This document shows, piece after piece, positions 47,301 to 58,969 of a stretch of DNA of 64,000 nt. The position numbers and the translations under genes are program-made. Each line of letters starts with the position of its first letter. Within the stretch, counting starts at the first letter, position 1. The notes under the pieces are model-generated. The model saw only the letters and a program-made list of their open reading frames with translations. It did not search any database and was not told where the DNA came from. Source of the stretch: Vicia villosa (Eukaryota > Streptophyta > Magnoliopsida > Fabales > Fabaceae); contig NW_026705485.1 of NCBI RefSeq assembly GCF_029867415.1, positions 186,001-250,000 of the forward strand, in the 5' to 3' direction.

Positions 47301-50300
47301 ATTTTAATGTGTTTTTATAATTTAGTTTATTTTTGCCTTTATTTGATTTTCGCACTTAATTTTCAGCATTAGCAGTCAGCACTAAAATGATCATAACTGG
47401 AGTTTTAGGAATCCGATTGAGGCGTTCTAATAATCGCCGGAAAGCTAAGAGAAAGAACTACAACTTTTTTGTTGGAGTCGAAGTCGAATTCGGAGCGCAT
47501 ATTTTCCAGAATTTTGTTTGAAGCTGCAGCATTAGTTTTATTTAATTTTGGGTCGTTAGTTTTGGGTATGGGTTATGTTTGTTTGACCCAGTTGGGTTAT
47601 GACCCGAATTATTGTTTCTCTCTAGTACCTAGGTCTGGCCGTAATGTTCATTGTCACTTTTTACACTATTCACGAAATATTTTGGAGCTTGATACGATTA
47701 TGGAGAACTAAACATTCAGAGTCAATCTGCTGTAATCGCGTTCCAACGCTTTGAGGTTTATACTTTATCAATTTAATTCGTTTCTCTTTCAATACTAATC
47801 TATAAATTGCATTTGCTTAATTTGTGTATACATGGAATTGTGTTGATTAAATTCGTAAGATTGCATCCCTAACTTTTAATCGCCGTTACGTCGCTTTGTC
47901 GTTAATTCGCGTTTGTAATTCGTGTTTGCTTAATTCACGAGAGCTTAACCCGTTTGCTTAATTCGGAATATAGGAATGTCAATCTAGTTTATGTCTTTTG
48001 CGCTTGTCAATTGATATAGAAATCAAATAGAGATCGAAGCCGCTTAGGAATTTGGTAAGGTAGAAACCTATGATAAGCCGGAACCGAAAACAGTAGATTG
48101 GCATAATTTTATAATCACTTATTTTTAATCGCTTTTGATAATCACTTTTTTTAATTCGACCAAACCTAACCCCCCCAATTTGATCCGTTGTCGCGCGCGG
48201 ATCAAAACGAGTAGTTTTTTTGAAACCGTAGTACAACGACAACTTAACTCGAATATCCGTTGTCGGGGATTAGGTTTGGTCGAATTAAAAAAAGTGATTA
48301 TCAAAAGCGATTAAAAATAAGTGATTATAAAATTAAGCCAATCTACTGTTTTCGGTTCCGGCTTATCATAGGTTTCTACCTTACCAAATTCCTAAGCGGC
48401 TTTGATCTCTATTTGATTTCTATATCAATTGACAAGCGCAAAAGACATAAACTAGATTGACATTCCTATATTCCGAATTAAGCAAACGGGTTAAGCTCTC
48501 GTGAATTAAGCAAACACGAATTACAAACGCGAATTAACGACAAAGCAACGTAACGGCGATTAAAAGTTAGGGATGCAAACTTAACCGAAGAAGACTTTTA
48601 GCCTGGAATGAGTAACTATTGATGTGTTTGTGCTTTCTATGTTTTGATTTTATTTTGTTCGGAGTGCAAAAGTTCAAGTGTGGGGGAATTTGATCAGTGC
48701 ATATTTATGCACATTCTCCTATATTTTTACTTAGGCATTTCTTAACTTTACCTTGGTTATTTTTCTATTTTAATGTGTTTTTATAATTTAGTTTATTTTT
48801 GCCTTTATTTGATTTTCGCACTTAATTTTCAGCATTAGCAGTCAGCACTAAAATGATCATAACTGGAGTTTTAGGAATCCGATTGAGGCGTTCTAATAAT
48901 CGCCGGAAAGCTAAGAGAAAGAACTACAACTTTTTTGTTGGAGTCGAAGTCGAATTCGGAGCGCATATTTTCCAGAATTTCGTTTGAAGCTGCAGCATTA
49001 GTTTTATTTAATTTTGGGTCGTTAGTTTTGGGTATGGGTTATGTTTGTTTGACCCAGTTGGGTTATGACTCGAATTATTGTTTCTCTCTAGTACCTAGGT
49101 CTGGCCGTAATGTTCATTGTCACTTTTTACACTATTCACGAAATATTTTGGAGCTTGATACGATTATGGAGAACTAAACATTCAGAGTCAATCTGCTGTA
49201 ATCGCGTTCCAACGCTTTGAGGTTTATACTTTATCAATTTAATTCGTTTCTCTTTCAATACTAATCTATAAATTGCATTTGCTTAATTTGTGTATACATG
49301 GAATTGTGTTGATTAAATTCGTAAGATTGCATCCCTAACTTTTAATCGCCGTTACGTCGCTTTGTCGTTAATTCGCGTTTGTAATTCGTGTTTGCTTAAT
49401 TCACGAGAGCTTAACCCGTTTGCTTAATTCGGAATATAGGAATGTCAATCTAGTTTATGTCTTTTGCGCTTGTCAATTGATATAGAAATCAAATAGAGAT
49501 CGAAGCCGCTTAGGAATTTGGTAAGGTAGAAACCTATGATAAGCCGGAACCGAAAACAGTAGATTGGCTTAATTTTATAATCACTTATTTTTAATCGCTT
49601 TTGATAATCACTTTTTTTAATTCGACCAAACCTAACCCCCCCAATTTGATCCGTTGTCGCGCGCGGATCAAAACGAGTAGTTTTTTTGAAACCGTAGTAC
49701 AACGACAACTTAACTCGAATATCCGTTGTCGGGGATTAGGTTTGGTCGAATTAAAAAAAGTGATTATCAAAAGCGATTAAAAATAAGTGATTATAAAATT
49801 AAGCCAATCTACTGTTTTCGGTTCCGGCTTATCATAGGTTTCTACCTTACCAAATTCCTAAGCGGCTTTGATCTCTATTTGATTTCTATATCAATTGACA
49901 AGCGCAAAAGACATAAACTAGATTGACATTCCTATATTCCGAATTAAGCAAACGGGTTAAGCTCTCGTGAATTAAGCAAACACGAATTACAAACGCGAAT
50001 TAACGACAAAGCAACGTAACGGCGATTAAAAGTTAGGGATGCAAACTTAACCGAAGAAGACTTTTAGCCTGGAATGAGTAACTATTGATGTGTTTGTGCT
50101 TTCTATGTTTTGATTTTATTTTGTTCGGAGTGCAAAAGTTCAAGTGTGGGGGAATTTGATCAGTGCATATTTATGCACATTCTCCTATATTTTTACTTAG
50201 GCATTTCTTAACTTTACCTTGGTTATTTTTCTATTTTAATGTGTTTTTATAATTTAGTTTCTTTTTGCCTTTATTTGATTTTCGCACTTAATTTTCAGCA

Positions 50301-51622
50301 TTAGCAGTCAGCACTAAAATGATCATAACTGGAGTTTTAGGAATCCGATTGAGGCGTTCTAATAATCGCCGGAAAGCTAAGAGAAAGAACTACAACTTTT
50401 TTGTTGGAGTCGAAGTCGAATTCGGAGTGCATATTTTCCAGAATTTCGTTTGAAGCTGCAGCATTAGTTTTATTTAATTTTGGGTCGTTAGTTTTGGGTA
50501 TGGGTTATGTTTGTTTGACCCAGTTGGGTTATGACCCGAATTATTGTTTCTCTCTAGTACCTAGGTCTGGCCGTAATGTTCATTGTCACTTTTTACACTA
50601 TTCACGAAATATTTTGGAGCTTGATACGATTATGGAGAACTAAACATTCAGAGTCAATCTGCTGTAATCGCGTTCCAACGCTTTGAGGTTTATACTTTAT
50701 CAATTTAATTCGTTTCTCTTTCAATACTAATCTATAAATTGCATTTGCTTAATTTGTGTATACATGGAATTGTGTTGATTAAATTCGTAAGATTGCATCC
50801 CTAACTTTTAATCGCCGTTACGTCGCTTTGTCGTTAATTCGCGTTTGTAATTCGTGTTTGCTTAATTCACGAGAGCTTAACCCGTTTGCTTAATTCGGAA
50901 TATAGGAATGTCAATCTAGTTTATGTCTTTTGCGCTTGTCAATTGATATAGAAATCAAATAGAGATCGAAGCCGCTTAGGAATTTGGTAAGGTAGAAACC
51001 TATGATAAGCCGGAACCGAAAACAGTAGATTGGCTTAATTTTATAATCACTTATTTTTAATCGCTTTTGATAATCACTTTTTTTAATTCGACCAAACCTA
51101 ACCCCCCCAATTTGATCCGTTGTCGCGCGCGGATCAAAACGAGTAGTTTTTTTGAAACCGTAGTACAACGACAACTTAACTCGAATATCCGTTGTCGGGG
51201 ATTAGGTTTGGTCGAATTAAAAAAAGTGATTATCAAAAGCGATTAAAAATAAGTGATTATAAAATTAAGCCAATCTACTGTTTTCGGTTCCGGCTTATCA
51301 TAGGTTTCTACCTTACCAAATTCCTAAGCGGCTTTGATCTCTATTTGATTTCTATATCAATTGACAAGCGCAAAAGACATAAACTAGATTGACATTCCTA
51401 TATTCCGAATTAAGCAAACAGGTTAAGCTCTCGTGAATTAAGCAAACACGAATTACAAACGCGAATTAACGACAAAGCAACGTAACGGCGATTAAAAGTT
51501 AGGGATGCAAACTTAACCGAAGAAGACTTTTAGCCTGGAATGAGTAACTATTGATGTGTTTGTGCTTTCTATGTTTTGATTTTATTTTGTTCGGAGTGCA
51601 AAAGTTCAAGTGTGGGGGAATT

Positions 51623-52701
51623 TGATCAGTGCATATTTATGCACATTCTCCTATATTTTTACTTAGGCATTTCTTAACTTTACCTTGGTTATTTTTCTAT
51701 TTTAATGTGTTTTTATAATTTAGTTTATTTTTGCCTTTATTTGATTTTCGCACTTAATTTTCAGCATTAGCAGTCAGCACTAAAATGATCATAACTGGAG
51801 TTTTAGGAATCCGATTGAGGCGTTCTAATAATCGCCGGAAAGCTAAGAGAAAGAACTACAACTTTTTTGTTGGAGTCGAAGTCGAATTCGGAGCGCATAT
51901 TTTCCAGAATTTCGTTTGAAGCTGCAGCATTAGTTTTATTTAATTTTGGGTCGTTAGTTTTGGGTATGGGTTATGTTTGTTTGACCCAGTTGGGTTATGA
52001 CCCGAATTATTGTTTCTCTCTAGTACCTAGGTCTGGCCGTAATGTTCATTGTCACTTTTTACACTATTCACGAAATATTTTGGAGCTTGATACGATTATG
52101 GAGAACTAAACATTCAGAGTCAATCTGCTGTAATCGCGTTCCAACGCTTTGAGGTTTATACTTTATCAATTTAATTCGTTTCTCTTTCAATACTAATCTA
52201 TAAATTGCATTTGCTTAATTTGTGTATACATGGAATTGTGTTGATTAAATTCGTAAGATTGCATCCCTAACTTTTAATCGCCGTTACGTCGCTTTGACGT
52301 TAATTCGCGTTTGTAATTCGTGTTTGCTTAATTCACGAGAGCTTAACCCGTTTGCTTAATTCGGAATATAGGAATGTCAATCTAGTTTATGTCTTTTGCG
52401 CTTGTCAATTGATATAGAAATCAAATAGAGATCGAAGCCGCTTAGGAATTTGGTAAGGTAGAAACCTATGATAAGCCGGAACCGAAAACAGTAGATTGGC
52501 TTAATTTTATAATCACTTATTTTTAATCGCTTTTGATAATCACTTTTTTTAATTCGACCAAACCTAACCCCCCCCCCCCCCAAATTTGATTTCAGTTAGT
52601 AATAACTAAGAATCCTTGAGAGACGATATTCGAGTTAAGTTGTCGCTGTACTACGGTTTTAAAAAAACTACTCGTTTTGATCCGCGCGCGACAACAGATC
52701 A
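51623..52701 (+). repeat. Terminal complete LTR of the array element
   Basis: The first ~945 bases equal the LTR part of the units. Then a run of 14 C replaces the unit's seven, followed by unit-absent sequence (TTTCAGTTAGTAATAACTAAG) and the LTR end, which is the reverse complement of the loop region in the units. Ends TGATC and GATCA are mutually inverted. Confidence 0.85.
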
Positions 52702-53392
52702 ATAATCAAAGCACTCATATGCTCTTTTGTTTAATTGACTCATTATAATAACTTATATTTCCTACGCAGTCCTCGAGATCGATACTTGGGGTAAACCCAT
52801 TATAACTACATCGGTGAAAATAGTACACTTGCTATTTTTCCGATCAAGAAGCCCAAAGATTATTTTTGAGGATTTAATTTGAAAGACAAATGAAACTTTT
52901 TTATTGAAAATGAGAAAGGGATGAGACTTACACTCTATTAGAGGCCCAAAGATTATTTTGAAGTAGATTTGAAAGTTTTGGAGGGTTTTGTTGAATGAAA
53001 ACCCTAGTCGTCTGTTTAATCGAGAGTTTTGTAAAACAGTTTAATTAACAAAAACAAACTAAATTGAAGTAATAAATATTATCTATACTTAATTAAGACT
53101 TAGGAAATTAGGTTTTATTCACATGATTATTTGAAATTATTTAGGTTTTGAAAAATCACAGTAAAATCATTTTAAAGTATTTAAAATATACTAAAAAGGA
53201 TTACTTTTAAACTTAATAAAAAATATGTCAAATAAATAATATTTTTGTGATTTTTTGGTGTAATCATAAAATATATGTGATAAATGAGGCGTGTGCAAAA
53301 AATCATTAGAAAATAATTAATTTTGATTGGTTAATTAATTAAGTGAAATTTGAAAAGAAAATGATGGAAAATAGTGATAAAAAGAATGTTTT

Positions 53393-53466
53393 GGTCCTCT
53401 AAAGGATTGAACCCACGCCGTTATGGTCCACAACTCAAAAGTATACTAACTGTGCCACGCGCGTGG
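53393..53466 (-). other. tRNA-derived sequence with A and B boxes
   Basis: On the minus strand TGGCACAGTTAG resembles a Pol III A box and GGGTTCAATCC is a good B box, about 35 bases apart. The acceptor strands do not pair, so it is a decayed tRNA or SINE head rather than a working tRNA. Confidence 0.4.
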
Positions 53467-53544
53467 CTTGATAGTAGAGTGAGTCCATTAGGTTTTATTT
53501 AAAAACAAGTGTTAAAAGAGTTTTGAAAAATGAAGGAAATAAAA

Positions 53545-53622
53545 AGGTCTGAGGGGGGATCGAACCCCAGACCTGAGGCACAGGAGGACTATGGATGCAC
53601 GCTTTGGCCACTAGGGCAAATG
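53545..53622 (-). other. Second tRNA-derived sequence
   Basis: On the minus strand it has CTAGTGGCCAAAG (A-box-like), GGGGTTCGATCCCC (perfect B box in a T-arm hairpin) and a T run after CAGACC. AGGTCTG and CAGACCT bracket the T arm. The acceptor stem is not formed, so it is a tRNA-like remnant. Confidence 0.45.
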
Positions 53623-56081
53623 ATGATTTCGTTTAGTAAACGCACTCTACTCAATATAATATAAAATATTTTCCATAAATTCAAAAATGGCGCCACCACC
53701 AAGTTCGTATTCAACCTAGAGCTTTGAATTTTTGAATTTGCTAATTCTCTCATTTCTCAACCAATTGCAAAGATATAAACACCAATTTCACTCCATTTTC
53801 AACGAGGAACATGGTGGTGGTACTTAATTGCATTTATTTTAAGTTTAATTCAAGATTTTATGTATGAACAACTAAGAATCCTAAAACAAAAATTCAATCT
53901 GAAATGGTGTATGTGCATGATTTCATTCAATTTATTAAGGGTAAACATTCCTTATGAGTGCAAAAACATGATGGTAAATAATTTGAACATTAAAAATGCA
54001 TGGATCATGGAGTTCAAAGTTTGAGGCTTACCTTTAAAGTGAGAAATCAGATTCTGAGTTTGAGGAGTTACAGATACTATGTGATGATCTGGATAGCTCC
54101 TATGATGATATTAGAAGGTGTTTGGATGCTCACATTGGCCTGGAACCTTCTGAATTGCTCTACACGACTCCAATTGCAGCAGCTCCAAGTTGAAGATGGA
54201 GATGATGATTCAAATATTTATAACTCAAACAAGGACTTGGATCACTTCTACATGATGTGTATGAAGTGTATGAATGCTCACTTTAAAAGGAAGAGCTCTA
54301 GTTTGAAGAATCCACTTCTTCACTCCATGAAAACTTTTGAAAAAAAAATGAGAAAAGAGAGAAGTTGGAGAAAGGAAGAATTTAATTTGCTTTGGTGTCA
54401 TTTTGAATGAAGAGGAGCTCTCTATTTATAGGCAAATGGAATGAGGTAGTCTTTGAGCAAGTGAGTTTGAAGCTTGAATAACTTAGTGAGTAAGTTATGG
54501 AATATTCCATTTATGCAATGATGAGTTTTTTGGCTTGGTTAGGATACAATTCCATAACTTCTCCTCCTTAAAATTACACGTTAGAATATGATTTTATGAG
54601 TCACCAATCTTGGCACTTGGAGATAGTTTTGATAAATCGCCAATTTTGTAATGATTTTCAAATTTGTAACGATTGCATTTTCACATGATAAGTGAAAAAA
54701 ATGGTACTTTGATATTTTTGTGAAATTATTCCAAAATTATCCACTTGCTCTTGGTTGATGACAATGCATAAACATGTGTTTATTTGATGTAGAACCTGTG
54801 AGAAATTGGTGAAGTGCAAGACTAGTTAAGCTTGAAACTAGTTTTATGAAGCCTTCTTTGAAAATCCATAACTTCTTGCTCAAGAACAATCAAATGATGT
54901 TTTAGGACTTTTTTGAAAGCTTAGGTGATGTACTTAAATTATCTTCTTGATGTCTTGGATGAATTTGTAGCAACCTGCCCTAAAGAGTAAGACTTAGAGT
55001 CGCCACCTATTCTGAAGGGCGAATAGGAAACCCTACGCAGTTTAGAGATCGGGGTAAGTTATTATAATCAGGTCGAGGGAAGGTGTTAGGCACCCTCAAC
55101 CCTTTTCTAAGGTATGTTCTAAGGTAAAGGTTTTATGGCTAAAATTTAGATTTAATAGCTAAGGAAATGAGAAGGGCGAATGGCAAGATTTGAACCTGAT
55201 TAGAATTGTAAGGGGGGAGACTCTCCTTGTTGCCAAGTGCCTACGTATCTCCTTATGGAGAATCAGAGTCAACGTAGTTCGGGCACAGGGTTGTACGCCT
55301 TAGAATTGATTATGGAGGTGTTTGAAGGCTTTTTAAATGGCCTATCGTAGTTTTAGAAGTTGTGATTTGAAAGGCATTTTGAATTGCCTGATTGAAAAGG
55401 ACGAAAATCCGTAGTATCATGGTTTAGTGTGTTTTGAAAGTTTTGGGCGTACAACCCTGATTTAATATGTCACCGTTAGATGCGATGATCAATAGATTTG
55501 ATCAGTATAGCTAACGGATTAATGGGGCATTGCTGGTTACTCAGATCGATAAATTCGATCGTCGCGGGCAACAAATTAAATGTATTTTAAATTATATATT
55601 TTTTTATCTCTCGTCTAATGCGACTAATAGCTTTAGTCGGGTCGAGGAGAGAATTCAAAAAGAGCCAATTAAATTAGAATTAATATTAATAAATTAATTC
55701 ATCAAAATTATTTCTCGCCTAATGCGACTAATAGGTATAGTCGGTTCGGGGAGAAAATTATATTGTCAAGAACAAAACAATTAAATAATTATTAAAATTA
55801 TAAAATAGAAATTAATTAGTTTTATTTTATTTTATACAGGGGGTTGCATTTTATTTGAGGTAGAAGTTAAATGGTGTGCGGATAGTAAAAGGATTGGGCC
55901 CAAATGGAATTCAGGTTCGTGTGATTGTGTGGGATGAGGAGTACGGATTATGGTGTGCACTCAGGGACCTTGACTGTTGGATCTAGATCTAATAGCTTCA
56001 GATCTAGATAAGAACCATCTAAAGGTTTGCATGTCTTTTGCACGAGGGTGTACATTAAACGAAACACATTGGATCATGGGA

Positions 56082-56086
56082 TCAGG
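56082..56086. repeat. Target duplication of the Cassandra LTR, left copy (TCAGG)
   Basis: TCAGG before TGTAACGCCCC and again at 56460-56464 after GTGTTACA. Confidence 0.92.
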
Positions 56087-56459
56087 TGTAACGCCCCAGA
56101 CTGCTTTCGAGATGATCGACTGACCCCACAAACCAACACGGGTCTTTTCAGCATGCTTTGATCTCACTCGCACGCTTTCTGGGAAACTTCCCAGAAGGTC
56201 ACCCATCCCAATACTACTCCAAGTCAAGCACGCTTAACTGTGGAGTTCTTATTGAACGGGCTCCCGAAAAGAAGATGCATCTTGTTGGTATAGGTAGTAC
56301 CCATCAATCCTTATAAGCTTTCCTTCAACCATGCAGTCCCATACCTGCACGGCTTTAGGATCCTCTCATTCCGATGTGGCGACCACCCTAGCCCCAATTG
56401 GCCCAAGGTGTTCCATGCGGTGCAACCACCCCTCGCCTTCTTGGGCCTCGGGTGTTACA
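56087..56459 (-). mobile_element. Cassandra-type TRIM, solo LTR with 5S rRNA-derived region
   Basis: A 373-base solo LTR with TGTAAC/GTTACA ends and perfect TCAGG duplications. On the minus strand about 65 bases near 56180-56247 match 5S rRNA: AACTCCACAGTTAAGCGTGC, GGAGTAGTATTGGGATGGGT and GACCTTCTGGGAAGTTTCCC, covering the Pol III A box, intermediate element and C box. An LTR with embedded 5S sequence is the hallmark of Cassandra. No second LTR or internal part is present. Confidence 0.93.
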
Positions 56460-57940
56460 TCAGGTGTCATCCACGCGCCTATCATCTAACGGTGGAGGGG
56501 AAAATTAACCAAATAAACCCCAAAAACCATTTCATTTCTCCGCCCTCTTTCTCTCTCTTTGCTTCCTCCCCTTCTCTCACGCTCTCAACCCTCTCCTCTT
56601 CATCTTCTTCAAAACAATAGAAACAGCCCAGAACCAACCCATCCTCCCGCTGTGAACCACCCTACCTACCACCATAAATTCCAGAAATCGATGAAGATCT
56701 GAGTGATCTTCATCTTCTCTAACCACCATCCTTCCTCGAACCCAGAAAACCTGTTCATCGATAGCCCTAAACTTCATCAAAAATCCTAGATATCATGAAC
56801 CCTAAACCTAATTATTCCCCAGATTCACATAATAAACCTTAAATCGAACATGCGGATCAACAACTATTAAGCTATGTGATTCAATTTCCGGTACCTTATG
56901 TCTTGAATGTTGGGTCGTGTAAGCTCCTTTCGCTAATCCTCTTCTCTTTCGTCTTTTCGCAGGTATGAAGCTGAAGATCGAGCGGCGGCGTAGGGTTTAT
57001 ACTCGCGGCAGCTCCAAAAGTTCTTCCTCTAAAAAAAACCCCTTTCCTTCTGTTTATTCTTTCTGATTTATAGTTAGGGTTTAGTTTTTAATTTAGGAAA
57101 TTAGAGATTGATTTGTTTCTGATTTGATTCGTTTCGTTTGTAAGTTAATGGATTCAGATTTGGTTTGTAATATGATTTCATTTGTTGTAATTGCTTCCGA
57201 ATTTTTCCCAAAACTTGTTTGATTTGTTATTGTTTATGTTTTGATTTATGTTATAATTTTGTTAAGATCTGATTTAGATTTGTTATAATTATGTAATATT
57301 GATTTCATTTTCGTTATTCGATTGATTCAATCTGGGCTTGGGCAGAAACGAAAATTTAGGGTTTGTGTGACATTGCAGGTGCGGCGGCCGTTGGGTGAAG
57401 GTTAGGGGAGATGAATAGTACCCAAAAAAACCCTAGTTGACCTTCGGTCAACCCTTCTTCTCTTAATTAATAAAATAGCACATTAATAATCACCTTATTA
57501 GAGCTATAAATTGTACGATAACCAAAACATTAGTTAACTAACAAACTCAATTAACTAAGAATCAGGAACATTAGTTTAATAAAATCTAAATAGATTAGTA
57601 AAATAAAACAATACTTAGTAAAACTTAACAGATTAATTAAAAACATTACTAATAATTATACTAATTAATGGTTTAAAATTAACTACTAATAACCTTAATT
57701 AAAAAAATAAATAAATACAACTTATATAAATGATAAACTACTACTTAGTTAGTAAAAAAAAGTCTTGAACAAAAACTCTAAATGGGCCTAAAAACCATAT
57801 TGGGCTCAAAGAGAAATCCTATAAAATACACCCCAGGTCGGATTTAACAAGTACAGTATTAAACCCCATGACCTTTATTTTTTATAATCCAGATGAACCA
57901 AATATACGTAGATGTATCGGGTAAATTTTGGGGTATGACA

Positions 57941-58969
57941 TAATTCATCTTGGATCAATGTGAAAAATGGCTTGGAAGTTGGTGAAAAAGTTGATAAAAA
58001 GGACTTAGAAATTTTTTCTAAGTGTGGGAAAATGTTCATAAGCTTCTATCTTAAAAACCACTCACTTTTTTGAGAAAATTTTCACCTAGGAAAAGTTGTA
58101 GATCTTGATTTTGTACAAAAAATTTGGCCAAGAGATGAAGAAGTTATGACCTTTCAAAGTTTGAACGAAGAATATGTAATTCTTCATTAAAAAGTCAAAA
58201 CCCTAAAATGTTGACTTTTTTATTCTTAATTAATTTTCTTTATTTCTCGATCAAATGGCTCTAATAACCATATATTAATGATTTTTATCCTTAAAAGTCC
58301 ATAGTTGACCAAATTTCTCAAAAGTCAAAGGTGATCTTGAACAATTGACTTTTTCCGGATGAATTGAAATCTTCTAAGTATCTGATGAACCAAACTCTTC
58401 CAATAAAATGAATTATGTGATTGGATCACAATGAGGAATTATTTATTGTTGAACCATTATTTGAGTCATGGAATCATGTCTTGACTTAAAGTCAACCTCA
58501 TAGGTGAATTAGGTCAAAAACCCTAATTGTGGACCAGATGAATTTTGGAAGTTGTTGATATTGAATTGAAGCACATCTTGGTTTAAATATTGATGATGGG
58601 AATCATATGAAGATACTTGAGCTTTTTGAATCATTTTTTTGAAGCTTGAAGTTCCTTCTAGATTAAAATCCTAACTGCAGTTCCTGATGAATTCAAAACC
58701 CTAATTTTTGGTACTTCTGATAAACTTGAGGCTTGATGCCTTGAGATTGGAGATCATGTATGGATGAATGAAGCATAATGATCTCTATGAAATACTGAGG
58801 ATAATTTCAGTCATTGATTGATCCTTTTGCCTGAATTTCATGGCTTGAACCCTAATTTGAGGACTTGGTGAACAAGTGACTGCTCTGGGTATCTGCCTTG
58901 AGTTAATGAAGCATGCGAGATGCTATATGATGTGAAATCTTAAGGGGGGGTCAAAATTTTGGTATGACA
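57941..58969 (-). repeat. End of another Ogre-like LTR
   Basis: The plus strand ends GGGTCAAAATTTTGGTATGACA at 58969, the reverse of a TGTCATACC LTR start. The segment has the repeated GTTGACTTT and CCCTAATTT style seen at 400-740. It probably belongs with the 52852-54965 and 36801-38604 flanks, but the left end of this LTR was not located. Confidence 0.5.

Larger units (their letters stand above)
39894..52701 (+). mobile_element. Tandemly amplified non-autonomous LTR retroelement, 8 units plus terminal LTR
   Basis: 12808 bases between copies of ATAAT. Unit starts (TGATCAGTGCATATTTATGC) are at 39894, 41361, 42827, 44293, 45759, 47225, 48691, 50157 and 51623: one unit of 1467 and seven of 1466 bases, then a last complete LTR of 1079 bases ending GATCA. 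Each unit is the first ~950 bases of the LTR, an inverted partial LTR, about 110 bases of internal 3' sequence, and the polypurine tract AAGTGTGGGGGAATT. There is no gag, pol or recognisable primer site. Units 2-8 differ from each other at only one or a few positions by eye. Short peptides of 66-87 codons recur in every unit on both strands but are products of the inverted repeat. Confidence 0.92.
38605..52846 (+). mobile_element. Solo LTR (~1.43 kb) interrupted by a 12.8-kb tandem retroelement array
   Basis: The ends TGATCGG and CCGATCA are inverted copies of each other and are flanked by AGAAG. Outside the nested insertion only about 1.43 kb remains (38605-39888 and 52702-52846 plus the duplication), so this is one LTR without internal region. 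It carries CT/leader-like sequence, palindromic GACACGG/CCGTGTC blocks (38990-39085), and an AT-rich 3' part. Its lineage is not identified; an Athila- or Tat-type Ty3/Gypsy LTR is likely. Confidence 0.85.
52852..54960. repeat. Flanking Ogre-like LTR/UTR material, continued
   Basis: Resumes the degenerate GAGGCCCAAAG repeat and continues AT-rich. A 136-codon frame at 54000-54410 shows no domain and is considered chance. Two tRNA-like segments lie at 53393-53466 and 53545-53622. No host gene is seen. Confidence 0.5.
54966..57940 (-). mobile_element. Solo Ogre-like LTR (~3.0 kb)
   Basis: In minus orientation it starts TGTCATACCCCAAAATTTACC at 57940 and ends CAGGTTGCTACA at 54966. The start matches that of the Ogre-like LTR at 847, and the end region shares GAGTCGCCACC and GAAGGTGTTAGGCACCC with it. 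The flanks are GAATT and TAATT (four of five bases equal), and the sequence across the gap reads on smoothly (GGATGAATT/CATCTTGG). No internal region is present. A Cassandra LTR is inserted inside. Confidence 0.75.

Noticed and set aside
40649..52583. Repeated open frames of 66, 80 and 87 codons on both strands, one set per 1466-bp unit
   Set aside because: The same peptide appears on both strands because the unit holds an inverted repeat. There is no domain and no start context, and frames lie inside LTR sequence. They are by-products of the array, not genes.
39894..52701. CRISPR-like or phage-like repeat array
   Set aside because: Units are 1466 bp with LTR and polypurine features and no short repeat-spacer pattern; the setting is a plant nuclear genome.
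53393..53622. Functional tRNA genes
   Set aside because: A and B boxes are visible but acceptor stems do not pair and no anticodon arm could be placed with confidence.
54000..54410. 136-codon plus-strand frame
   Set aside because: Low-complexity, Ser/Lys-rich end, no recognisable domain, lies within LTR/UTR-like repeats. Treated as chance.
56180..56247. Genuine 5S rRNA gene
   Set aside because: Only about half of 5S is present, with substitutions, and it lies inside a TG...CA LTR with a TCAGG duplication; this is the Cassandra structure.
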